From Planctomycetota bacterium (lineage in GTDB: Bacteria > Planctomycetota > Brocadiia > JAADGH01): 40,247 bases of DNA. Numbering within the stretch: the first letter of the stretch is position 1; the number at the start of each line of letters is the position of its first letter. The DNA lies in the NCBI GenBank assembly GCA_013152475.1, contig JAADGH010000096.1:1-40247 (forward strand), read 5' to 3'. Positions 17,614 through 25,419 of the stretch are shown piece after piece. Under the pieces are notes generated by a model. That model was not told the DNA's origin and did not search any database. It worked only from the letters and a program-made list of their open reading frames with translations. The position numbers and the translations under genes are program-made.

Positions 17614-18858
17614 ATGCCCCAACCCGCCAGCCGCCGTCATTTGTTGCTGCCCGTCACGTTCTTCTGGGTGTTCTTCGGCCTCGCGTCGGTGCAGCCGTTT
17701 GTGGTGCCGTACATGCGCGAGGAGTTCGGCGTGTCCGAGCTCGGCGCGATCACGGTGCTTGCTTCGGTTTATCTGGTGTTGGGCATCGCCCGGTTTTTTG
17801 TCAGCCATGTCATCCGGCGGATCGGGAAGAAAGCGACGATCCTTCTCGGCGTATGCGGGTATGTGCTGTTTCCCGTTATCCTGCTCTTCAGCCGGGGGTT
17901 CGTCTCCGCCATGTTCGCGTCGCTTTCACTCGGCATAGGGGGCGCGCTTCTCTGGACGGCGAGCAGCGCGCAGGTGCTCGATGTCTCGGAGAAGGAGGCC
18001 TACGGCCGGGCCTCAGGCATCCTGCAGTTCTTCACCACGTCGGGCATTCTGTTCGGGACATTTTTCTACGGCTTCCTCGCCCGGAGAAGCGACGGCCGGT
18101 ATGCGCAGGCCCTGCTGAAAGCTGTGAGCCAACTGGCCGGTGGTGTCGAGATGGATGCCAGGTATGCGGTCGTCTTCGCCACGGCCGGGGTGCTCGGTAT
18201 CGTCGCCCTGGCGAGCGCGGCGGTCGTCCCCCGCGTTCGGACGGAGGTCAAGCCGCCAAGATTCGGGGAGATGTTGAAGTTCATCACGACCAGGGAGCGC
18301 CTCTTCGCTCCGGTGATCCTCATGATCCAGTTCGGCACGTACGGGATCATGCTCACGATGACGAACCAATACGTAAAGGGGCAGCCGGGCGGAGAGGATT
18401 ACTGGGTCAAGGTACACGCCTGTTATCTCGGCGCTGGAGTTGCCGTGTCATACATCGCCGGGTGGATTTCGGACAGGATCGGCCGGAAGAACACGTTGTT
18501 CGCCTGTTTCGCCTTCGCCGCTGCCGGGCTGTTTGTGTTCTCGTTTGCGCGGAGCTTCCCGATGTTCGCCATCGCTGCGGGCATGCTCGGCGTGGTCTTC
18601 GGCGGCGTGCAGCCGGTGGCGCTGGCCTATGTGGGCGACATCTCCACCCCGGAGAACCGGCCAAGCGTCCACGCGTTCGTCTATGCCTGGCGGGATTTCG
18701 GCCTGGTGGCCACATGCTATGTGCGCCTGGGTTTGTCGAAGCATGTCAGCCCGCAAGTGTGCTACGTGGCCTTCGGCGGGTTATTCGTTGCCGTCGCTGT
18801 GTGGATGTTCGTCTCCGCCCGTGTGGAGGCGCGCCGCGCCGCTACTCCGCCCACGTAA
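17614..18858 (+). CDS. Major facilitator superfamily transporter
   Basis: A 414-residue membrane protein with about twelve hydrophobic segments in two halves. Between segments 2 and 3 lies the MFS-type loop RRIGKKATILLG, repeated in the second half as SDRIGRKNTLFA. It probably moves a sugar or organic acid by proton symport, in keeping with the oxidoreductase gene 12 bp upstream and co-directional with it. The last 17 bases overlap the convergent alcohol dehydrogenase gene on the other strand, so no terminator fits between them. Substrate unknown. Confidence 0.85.
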   Translation: MPQPASRRHLLLPVTFFWVFFGLASVQPFVVPYMREEFGVSELGAITVLASVYLVLGIARFFVSHVIRRIGKKATILLGVCGYVLFPVILLFSRGFVSAMFASLSLGIGGALLWTASSAQVLDVSEKEAYGRASGILQFFTTSGILFGTFFYGFLARRSDGRYAQALLKAVSQLAGGVEMDARYAVVFATAGVLGIVALASAAVVPRVRTEVKPPRFGEMLKFITTRERLFAPVILMIQFGTYGIMLTMTNQYVKGQPGGEDYWVKVHACYLGAGVAVSYIAGWISDRIGRKNTLFACFAFAAAGLFVFSFARSFPMFAIAAGMLGVVFGGVQPVALAYVGDISTPENRPSVHAFVYAWRDFGLVATCYVRLGLSKHVSPQVCYVAFGGLFVAVAVWMFVSARVEARRAATPPT

Positions 18859-19867
18859 ACACCACGCCGAGGTACTCGTCCTTCTTTGCCTGCAGACCGT
18901 CGTAGGCCTCCTGGGCATCCTCGGGAGAGAGCACGTGCGAGATCAGGCCCTCCACCTTCAGCCGGCCGCGCCGGAGGAAGTCCAACAGGAGATCATAGTT
19001 TTGCTGGATGCACGGCCCCCCCTCGGGGGTCGGGAACTTCGGATAAAGCCACTCCAACGCGCCTTTGATGGCCACGCCCCGGAGGTGGCAGTCGCGCAGC
19101 ACATCGCAGGCGTCCACCTTCGACCGGCCCCTTGGCGACCCCAAAAGAACGAGCTCGCCTCTCTTCCTCGCCAGGGCCATGGCGTCGGGGATGAGGTCGG
19201 GCAGGCCGATGGCGTCGACCACACACTTCGCCCCCTCGCCGTTCGTCAGGGCCTTGACTCGGTCAGCGGCGCTCTCTTCCGCGGGGTTGACAAGATGGCG
19301 CACGCCGCACATGCGGGCCACCGCCAGGCGCTGCTCGGAGACGTCGAGCCCGATGACGCGCGCCCCCTGCAGGTCGAAGAGTTGCGCCGCGAAGTTGCCC
19401 ACCAGGCCGAGGCCCTGCACGACTACCGCGTCCCCCATCCGGAAATCCGCCACGCGCACCGCCGTGATCGCCACGCCGGCCATCCTCAAGAGCAGGACAT
19501 GATGATAGTCCACATCGTTCGGAAGCTTGAGCGAGTTCGTCGCCTTCAGGTTCGCCAGGTGGATCGACGCGTGTTTCCCCAGGGTGAACATGATGTCCCC
19601 CTCGCGGTAGTCCTCCACATTCGAGCCGGCCTTCAGCACACGCCCCACGCTGGCATAGCCGGGGCGGAAGGGATAGTGGCACCAGGCGTTCGGGTCGTGC
19701 ACGCCCTCATCGAGGGCGCTGAAGATGGCCCCCTCCGTGCCGGGGCTGATGAGAGAGCAGAGGGTCTGGATCAACACATGGTCGGGAGGGACGCGAGTCT
19801 CGTCGATCTCGAAGTCCTCCAGGACGACTTTGTTCGCCTCAGGAATGCACAGGCGTTTCCCCTTCAT
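18842..19867 (-). CDS. Medium-chain, zinc-type alcohol/polyol dehydrogenase
   Basis: A 341-residue MDR-family protein. Two ATGs compete: 19873 is one base after AAGGAGA, too close, whereas 19867 (MKGKRLCIPEAN) has ideal spacing and is preferred. LCSLISPGTEGA near residue 40 corresponds to the catalytic-zinc region, but Ser/Glu replace the usual Cys/His pattern there, as in zinc-poor members. The nucleotide-binding motif GLGLVGNFAAQLF is intact and the four-Cys structural zinc loop is absent. It should oxidise or reduce an alcohol or sugar with NAD(P). The start lies inside the end of the upstream MFS gene (stop 19839), so the two are coupled. The substrate is unknown. Confidence 0.83.
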   Translation of the reverse strand: MKGKRLCIPEANKVVLEDFEIDETRVPPDHVLIQTLCSLISPGTEGAIFSALDEGVHDPNAWCHYPFRPGYASVGRVLKAGSNVEDYREGDIMFTLGKHASIHLANLKATNSLKLPNDVDYHHVLLLRMAGVAITAVRVADFRMGDAVVVQGLGLVGNFAAQLFDLQGARVIGLDVSEQRLAVARMCGVRHLVNPAEESAADRVKALTNGEGAKCVVDAIGLPDLIPDAMALARKRGELVLLGSPRGRSKVDACDVLRDCHLRGVAIKGALEWLYPKFPTPEGGPCIQQNYDLLLDFLRRGRLKVEGLISHVLSPEDAQEAYDGLQAKKDEYLGVVFTWAE

Positions 19868-21074
19868 TGCCATTCTCCTTATTCTGTTCTTTGATGCCGA
19901 TGATCAGCAGTGCGACACCACATATTACCTGAATCACGGAAGCCAAGACAAGCACATTCATCCCGATCAGCTTGAGGAGCCCTACACCAACAAACGGTCC
20001 GAGGATGCCCCGGATACCGGTGAGCGACGTGTGCACGCCCTGGTAGGCGGGCACCTGGCGCTCGGGCGCAAAATACATGCTCCCTACGGCCCAGACGATC
20101 CCCCCGCCGCCAAGGGCGATGCCCCAGAGCACCATGGCCCCATAGACGGGCATGATGGAATCGCTGAAGTAAATAATCAGCGGGCTCGCGCAGCCGATCA
20201 TGACGAATGCGCCGCGGATGAGCATGGGGTTCCACCGGTCGATGTACATCCCCGCGACGAGCGTGGTCAGAACCACGAAGATCCTCGGCAGGAATTGCAT
20301 CGCCACGGCGTACTGGGTGTACGTGACCTTCAAGACATCGGTGAGATAGAGGATGACGACCATGCGCGCCATGTGCGTGGCGAAGGCCGAGGCGCTGAAC
20401 AGGAGCTGGAAGACGCCGAACTTCGGATTGGAGAAGAGGACGCCGAATGTCTTTACCAGCGAGAACCGTTCCGGCACGTGGTTGTCGAGCCACTGTTCGC
20501 GCCGGACCTTGATTCTTGAGAAGACCGCCGCCGACACCATGCCGGCGACGCCCGCTGCGACAAAGAGCCAGTGAGCGTGTTCGATGTACCGGTCCATGAA
20601 CCGGCCCGCGAGGAACGCGGCGACCGCGCCGGTGAGGAAGAGTGTGGCGCGGACACGCCCGACGATCAGGCCTCGGCAGTCGTCAGGATAATTGGCGCGG
20701 ATGATCCCCGCACGAACGGGAGCGGTGAGCATGGAGATCGAGTAGGCCACAAGCATGACGATGGTGAAGCTGAGCGAATTACTGGCGAACGCCGCCAGGA
20801 TCACCATCCCCCTGCCGATCATGGCCGGCCAGAAGAAGAAGGGCATCTTGCGCCGGTTCGAGGCCAGGTGTCCCCAATAGATCGACCAGAGCATGCCGGC
20901 CGCCGGGGCGGCGAGGATAAGCGCGACCTCCGTGTCGGTGGCGTTGAGGTACTTCCGGGCGAAGGCGATCGCCTGCATGATGATGCCGAGCTGGATGCCG
21001 TAGAGCCACGCCGCGTTCATGTCGTATTTGAACGTGGGCCGACTCGTGAAGGGGACCCTCTGTAGCAACCGCAT
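19839..21074 (-). CDS. Major facilitator superfamily transporter
   Basis: A 411-residue membrane protein with about twelve hydrophobic helices, read from ATG 21074; a TTG at 21098 is in frame, and neither start has a clear ribosome site. Segments such as RANYPDDCRGLIVGRVRAT and GMYIDRWNPMLIRG occupy MFS loop positions. It differs from the MFS protein at 17614-18858 and is not a recent duplicate. Its 3' end overlaps the alcohol dehydrogenase gene by 29 bases, suggesting joint expression and a shared substrate, perhaps a sugar. The possible transposase-like fragment lies just upstream of its start. Confidence 0.82.
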   Translation of the reverse strand: MRLLQRVPFTSRPTFKYDMNAAWLYGIQLGIIMQAIAFARKYLNATDTEVALILAAPAAGMLWSIYWGHLASNRRKMPFFFWPAMIGRGMVILAAFASNSLSFTIVMLVAYSISMLTAPVRAGIIRANYPDDCRGLIVGRVRATLFLTGAVAAFLAGRFMDRYIEHAHWLFVAAGVAGMVSAAVFSRIKVRREQWLDNHVPERFSLVKTFGVLFSNPKFGVFQLLFSASAFATHMARMVVILYLTDVLKVTYTQYAVAMQFLPRIFVVLTTLVAGMYIDRWNPMLIRGAFVMIGCASPLIIYFSDSIMPVYGAMVLWGIALGGGGIVWAVGSMYFAPERQVPAYQGVHTSLTGIRGILGPFVGVGLLKLIGMNVLVLASVIQVICGVALLIIGIKEQNKENGNEGETPVHS

Positions 21075-21124
21075 GATCGCAACCGCCAGTCGCAGCAAAA
21101 AATCTTATCATAGCCGTCCCCGCT

Positions 21125-21304
21125 CGTGCAGTCAACGGAAATAGTGCATTGTTCGTAATGTCTCAGTGACGGGTTGAGAAGCTTGTATCGGTTCCCGCCC
21201 CGATCGATCGCGATGATGCCTCGACCCTTCGTCGCGTCGGACGCCACGTCGATAGCCTTCAGAATCTGGGTGTTCTCGCTCTCGAAACCCGGCGACAGCT
21301 TCCA
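21125..21304 (-). pseudogene. Possible relic of a DDE-type transposase or other lost gene
   Basis: Between XerD and the MFS gene a minus-strand frame, open from 21304, reads PGFESENTQILKAIDVASD and then GRGIIAIDRGGNRYKLLNP. The IDRGGNRYKLL part recalls the DRGGDR-like segment of some IS4-type transposases. There is no ATG start and no complete domain; a GTG at 21247 is the only candidate. I read it as a decayed fragment. The resemblance is from memory and weak, so it could also be the residue of an unrelated gene. Confidence 0.3.
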
Positions 21305-21358
21305 TCATCAAGCCCTTCCCCAGCCCCTGTCTGGCCCGGCGCGGGGCGGCGTTTCCGC

Positions 21359-22294
21359 TCACCCGCGCGGGTGGTAGAGCTTGTGGACGGATTTGAGGCG
21401 CTCTTGATCGACGTGCGTGTAGCGCTGCGTGGTGGAGATGTCCACGTGCCCAAGCATTTCCTGGACGGAGCGCAGGTCCGCCCCGTGTCCCAGGAGGTGG
21501 GTAGCGAAGGAGTGGCGGAGGGTGTGGGGAGAGACCGTCTTGTGCAGGCCACACAGGAGAACGTATTTTTTGACAATCCGCCAGATGGTCTTTCGATGCA
21601 GGGGGGTTCGCTTTTTCGAGAGGAAGAGCACATCGCAAACGGGCGCGGTCTTCGGGAGCAGGATCGGCCGCACAGTATCGCGGTAGAGCGTCACACACTC
21701 GATGGCCTTTTCGCCAAGTGGGACGATGCGCTCCTTCGATCCCTTGCCAAAGCAACGGACGTAGCCGTATTCGAGGTTCACGTCCTGCAGCCGCATCCGG
21801 CCGACCTCGGATACGCGCGCGCCGGTAGCGTAGAGCATCTCCAGGACGGCGGCATCGCGCAGGCCCAGAGGGGTGGTGCGGTCGGGGGCCTCCATCAACC
21901 GGTCCACATCCTGTGGGCTGAGGACCTCCGGCAGGCGGGTCCACATGCGCGGGGTCTCGAAGGTGGCCGCGATATCCTTTGCGATCTCTCCTTCGGTATA
22001 AAGGAACCGATAGAGCATCTTGATGGCCACAAGGTACCGGGCGATGGAGCTTACCGCAATCCCCCGGCCCTTCTGGTCCATCATGAACTGGACAAAGTTG
22101 TCCCGCGTGACCGTGCGGACGGACCGGCCCTTGGCGAGGAGAAACTCGACGAATTTCTTGAGGTCGGCCCTGTAGGCCGTCAGGGTGTTTTCGGCCAGGC
22201 CGCACTCGACAAGCAGGTAGTCGAGGAACGCCTCTATTTCGGCGGGGAGCCGCTTGCGATCGTCGTTCTCTTGTCCAGCCAGTTCCGAATGAAT
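21359..22294 (-). CDS. xerD: XerC/XerD-type tyrosine recombinase, probable ATT start codon
   Basis: Read from 22294 the protein has 311 residues, normal for Xer. The first 70 codons encode the DNA-binding core domain (EIEAFLDYLLVECGLAENTL, TAYRADLKKFVEFL), which would be lost if the first ATG (22084) were used. No ATG, GTG or TTG lies in frame before it. A perfect AAGGAGGT (22301-22308) sits 6 bases before ATT 22294; the next alternative, CTG 22282, is too far away. The catalytic domain is complete: Arg in ATGARVSEVG, Lys in GKGSKERIV, HTLRHSFATHLL, LGHVDISTTQRYTHV. It would resolve chromosome dimers at dif. The start overlaps the upstream lipoprotein hydrolase gene by 61 bases. Confidence 0.85.
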   Translation of the reverse strand: MHSELAGQENDDRKRLPAEIEAFLDYLLVECGLAENTLTAYRADLKKFVEFLLAKGRSVRTVTRDNFVQFMMDQKGRGIAVSSIARYLVAIKMLYRFLYTEGEIAKDIAATFETPRMWTRLPEVLSPQDVDRLMEAPDRTTPLGLRDAAVLEMLYATGARVSEVGRMRLQDVNLEYGYVRCFGKGSKERIVPLGEKAIECVTLYRDTVRPILLPKTAPVCDVLFLSKKRTPLHRKTIWRIVKKYVLLCGLHKTVSPHTLRHSFATHLLGHGADLRSVQEMLGHVDISTTQRYTHVDQERLKSVHKLYHPRG

Positions 22295-23397
22295 GGGAAG
22301 ACCTCCTTGGGGGCCCGCCGTCCGATGATCAGGTCATCGTGACCATAGTCGATGGAGTCGCCGTTGGCAAGGCCAAAGAGGCGAAACGTTTTGTCCTTTG
22401 AGGAAACGCGATGATAGACCTCCCGCACCCCCTCGCAGTCGCCCATGTTATCCACCTTGCCTGCGATCAAAAGAATGGGGATCTTGGTTTTTCCCACTTC
22501 GGCGGTATAGTTGAAGGAACCGTCCATGGAAGTGAACTCACCGGTCTTGGCGAGGACAAGGGTCTGCGCGATCATCTTCGGCGGGAGATCTTCCGTAGCG
22601 TGGAGGTAGAGAGCCATGATCACGGGGAGAGCGACGTTGTCTTTATTGTAGAACAGTGTGTCGATGGGCGACTTGAACTGGCTCAGCGTGGCCGCGCCGG
22701 CGATGGCCTGCCACCGGTTGTTGACCATTTTCATCACCCCCTGAAACCCGGGAATATCGCGGAGGATGTTGTTCGGGGGGCGGGGGATTATCATCGGCGA
22801 GCCGATCGCCGCGAAGCACTGGATTTTTTCATCCCCGAATTTCTCCAGGTAGCCGAACATGATCATGCCCCCGAGGCTGTGTCCTACCCAGGCGACCTTG
22901 TCGCGGCCGGTTTCCTTTCGGACGAGATCGACCGCGGCAGGCACATCGTACTGGATATGCTCGTCGGCGCACCAGTCAAGATTGCCCAGCTTCATCTTGG
23001 CCACTTCGCGAGGTCTGACATCCGGCAGGCGGACAAAGTCCCATACCGGCTTTGCGCTCTCTCCGGCGCCGCGCAGGTCCACCACCCACGTGTCGTATCC
23101 CGCGTCGCGGAGGTAGGATGGAAAGTCATGCTCGGCATCGAGGCTCCAAAACCGGCCGTTGTACCCCAGGCCGTGGCAGAGGATAACCGGCACGCGACCG
23201 CTGTCTGGGCCTTCGGGTTTGAATCGGTGTATCGCGATCTCCCACCCGTCATTCGTTTCTGCGAAATACGTCTTGACATCCTTTCCTCGAGCGAGGAGCG
23301 GGATATGGATGGTCCCCCGGTCCTTGAAGGGGCAGCCCGAAAGCGTTAGGAGCAGAATACACGGCAACAGCTTGTTCAGGAATGCGTTTTGATCCAT
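22234..23397 (-). CDS. Alpha/beta hydrolase lipoprotein
   Basis: A 387-residue protein with a lipoprotein signal: hydrophobic LLPCILLLT, then lipobox LSGC with Cys22. The mature part is an alpha/beta hydrolase: oxyanion-hole loop LCHGLGYNGRFW, nucleophile elbow GHSLGG with Ser174, a late Asp in AGKVDNMGD and His in DYGHDDLI. It should be an esterase, lipase or acyltransferase anchored in the envelope; the length and the inserted lid resemble lipases acting on large acyl substrates. Its start overlaps the next upstream gene by 22 bases, and the xerD start lies within its end. Its place downstream of the acyl-chain operon suggests it acts on that product, which is an inference. Confidence 0.82.
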   Translation of the reverse strand: MDQNAFLNKLLPCILLLTLSGCPFKDRGTIHIPLLARGKDVKTYFAETNDGWEIAIHRFKPEGPDSGRVPVILCHGLGYNGRFWSLDAEHDFPSYLRDAGYDTWVVDLRGAGESAKPVWDFVRLPDVRPREVAKMKLGNLDWCADEHIQYDVPAAVDLVRKETGRDKVAWVGHSLGGMIMFGYLEKFGDEKIQCFAAIGSPMIIPRPPNNILRDIPGFQGVMKMVNNRWQAIAGAATLSQFKSPIDTLFYNKDNVALPVIMALYLHATEDLPPKMIAQTLVLAKTGEFTSMDGSFNYTAEVGKTKIPILLIAGKVDNMGDCEGVREVYHRVSSKDKTFRLFGLANGDSIDYGHDDLIIGRRAPKEVFPFIRNWLDKRTTIASGSPPK

Positions 23398-24209
23398 CTC
23401 ACCAATATCTCAAAGTATTGCGACGTATCCGGCTCAAACTCGAGCATGTGGTGTGCGCCGTCGAACGTTTTGATCTGTTTTTCCCTGGAGCCAAAGCGAT
23501 CGAAGATTCTCCGGTTCCTCTCGTTGTCCACAATGTCGTCATGCCCGGACAGCATGAGCAGTGTCGGGGCATGGATGCGCGGCGCGACCTTTTTCAGCAG
23601 CCAGTCCAGCCGTTTGCTCTCCGCCATGAGCCGGGCCGTGGCCTGGTCGAGGCGCATGGGATCGTTCTTGATGAACTCGATCCTCTCCGGGTTGGATGTA
23701 AACCTCTCCGCCCGGTCAATGGGAATCCGAAACAGGCGTCTGGGCCAGACGAGGGAACAGATTCCGATGGATACGCACTCCGCGCGACCCGGCCGCACCT
23801 TCGCCGCCAATCCCGGCGAGGAGAGCATGAGCGAATCCACCAGCTCCGGGTGCAGGCCCGCCAACGCAGCGGCCAGTTTGCCGCCCCAGCAGACCCCGAG
23901 CAGGTGCATCCTTTTGCCCGGGTCCTCCGAGCGGAGTTGTTCGACAATGACTTTCAGGTCGTCGAGCAATTGCCTGCCCCCGGGTGCGTGACCGCGGTCT
24001 TCTTCGTTCAACCCCGACCCCCGACGGTCCACCGACACGACACGCGCGCCGTTCCGGGCCAGGTGTTCACATGATCCAGCGAACCATCCGCTGTGGCTCT
24101 GGATGCCGTGCAGGTTCACGACGAGGGCTTCATACCCCTCAGGGCGCCATTCGCGATAGCGCAGCGTCCTTCCGTCGGATGTGGTGTAGCTACCGATTTC
24201 CATCGTCAC
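23376..24209 (-). CDS. Alpha/beta hydrolase with Cys nucleophile
   Basis: A 277-residue protein resembling monoglyceride lipase/lysophospholipase-type hydrolases: NLHGIQSHSGWF at 32-43, VSVDRRGSGLN at 58-68. The nucleophile elbow is GVCWGG, so Cys107 stands where Ser is normal; Asp224/225 in SGHDDIV and His253/254 in GAHHMLE complete a plausible triad. Cys at this place is known in PHA synthases and dienelactone hydrolases, where it carries acyl intermediates, so acyl transfer is possible. The GTG start at 24209 shares GTGA with the stop of the enolase-family gene, so the two are coupled; an ATG at 24203 is an alternative. No signal peptide is visible. Confidence 0.8.
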   Translation of the reverse strand: MTMEIGSYTTSDGRTLRYREWRPEGYEALVVNLHGIQSHSGWFAGSCEHLARNGARVVSVDRRGSGLNEEDRGHAPGGRQLLDDLKVIVEQLRSEDPGKRMHLLGVCWGGKLAAALAGLHPELVDSLMLSSPGLAAKVRPGRAECVSIGICSLVWPRRLFRIPIDRAERFTSNPERIEFIKNDPMRLDQATARLMAESKRLDWLLKKVAPRIHAPTLLMLSGHDDIVDNERNRRIFDRFGSREKQIKTFDGAHHMLEFEPDTSQYFEILVRWIKTHS

Positions 24210-25336
24210 AAGTCCACTTCCGCGACTCGGTCGGCGTGTCTCCTCAGCGCGTCCTCGTCAAGCGTGACGCCAAGTCCGGGGCCTGGCAGCAGGTCCGCCC
24301 ATCCGCCGAAGCCGAAGCGGACGCGCTCGTTCGTAATGTCCTCCGAGAGCAAGTGGCGTTCGTAGGAACCCTCGAGATGAACCAGGCCGGGGACCATCGA
24401 ACCGAACAGCCGGCCGGCGGCCGAAAGGATCCCCGTTTCCCCCACCTGGCACCCAAGCTGACACCGGATGCCGTGTTCCTCGGCGTACTCGGCGATGGCA
24501 AGGGAACCGGTGAGGCCGCCGCACTTCGACAGCCGGATGTTGAACAGGTCACACTCCCCCCGCTCCGCGGCGCGCTTCGCGTCCTCCATCGTGCAGAGCG
24601 ACTCATCGAGCATGATCGGGATATCTGTTTTCTCGCGAAGGGCCGGCAGGTCCCCGTTCTGCTCCTTCGGCAGAGGTTCCTCAATGCAGGAGATTCCGAG
24701 GGGGGACAGCGCATGTAGCGTTTCTTCCGCTTCATCAATCGTCCATGCGCCGTTGGCATCGGCGCGGATGTCCACCTTGCGTCCCAGGACCATTCGCGCC
24801 GTCTTCGCTGTGGATAGATCCTCGCCCGGAGAGATGCCCACCTTGATCTTGACATCCCTGAATCCGTACAGCCGCATCTTGAGGGCGGAGATGAACACCT
24901 TCCACCGTGAGCCCGATCCGATGACGCCGCTGTATCGGGAACGGAAGCCGGGAATCGGTCCTCTCTGCAGCAGATCGGGGATTGGCTTGCCCGAGGACTC
25001 ACTGGCAAGGTCAAGCATCGCAAGTTCCACCGCGCACCGTGCGGCATTGCCCTTCACCAGGCTGACCAGCTCGCCGCGGATGAAATCCATGGGGTCGGCG
25101 GAGGTCAGCCCGTCAACGATGGCGAGCGCGGCGGCTTCGATCTCCCGAAAGACGGAGTCCGACGTCTCGCCGGTGACATACTCGCGAGGCGCGCCTTCGC
25201 CGAGGCCGACCGCGCCGCCATCGGCCATAAGCCGCACGACGATGCTGTCGGAGCACGTTCGGCTTGCCATGGCGTGGCCGAACTTGGTCTTGAACGGGAT
25301 TCGAACATGGAAGATGTGAAAGCCCGTCAGTTTCAT
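24206..25336 (-). CDS. Enolase-superfamily enzyme, muconate-lactonizing subgroup
   Basis: A 376-residue protein from ATG 25336 (MKLTGFHIFHV); the frame is open upstream but passes through the terminator hairpin. All subgroup residues are present: KIK at 163-165, metal ligands Asp193 (ADANGAW), Glu219/220 (IEEPL) and Asp244 (LDES), and Lys271 (RLSKCGG). The subgroup abstracts a proton alpha to a carboxylate, and includes dipeptide epimerases, o-succinylbenzoate synthases and cycloisomerases. No menaquinone or peptidoglycan-recycling gene is nearby, so the reaction is open. It is coupled by GTGA overlap to the Cys-hydrolase, and both may modify one compound. Confidence 0.85.
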   Translation of the reverse strand: MKLTGFHIFHVRIPFKTKFGHAMASRTCSDSIVVRLMADGGAVGLGEGAPREYVTGETSDSVFREIEAAALAIVDGLTSADPMDFIRGELVSLVKGNAARCAVELAMLDLASESSGKPIPDLLQRGPIPGFRSRYSGVIGSGSRWKVFISALKMRLYGFRDVKIKVGISPGEDLSTAKTARMVLGRKVDIRADANGAWTIDEAEETLHALSPLGISCIEEPLPKEQNGDLPALREKTDIPIMLDESLCTMEDAKRAAERGECDLFNIRLSKCGGLTGSLAIAEYAEEHGIRCQLGCQVGETGILSAAGRLFGSMVPGLVHLEGSYERHLLSEDITNERVRFGFGGWADLLPGPGLGVTLDEDALRRHADRVAEVDL

Positions 25337-25359
25337 CAGGGACAGCCCATTCGGAAAAC

Positions 25360-25391
25360 GAGCGGGGCGAGCACAACCTCTCGCCCCGCTC
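25360..25391 (-). terminator. Rho-independent terminator inside the gene string
   Basis: GAGCGGGGCGAG (25360-25371) pairs perfectly with CTCGCCCCGCTC (25380-25391) around an 8-base loop; on the minus strand it is followed by GTTTTCC. It lies between the DUF1571 stop (25420) and the start of the enolase-family gene (25336). Only about 23 bases remain between the hairpin and that start codon, so downstream genes may depend on read-through. Confidence 0.8.
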
Positions 25392-25419
25392 GGGACAGCG
25401 TCAGCAACAGGAAACGAAC

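Noticed and set aside
21359..22084. XerD starting at the first ATG (241 residues)
   Set aside because: It would remove the core DNA-binding domain, which is clearly encoded in the same frame upstream.
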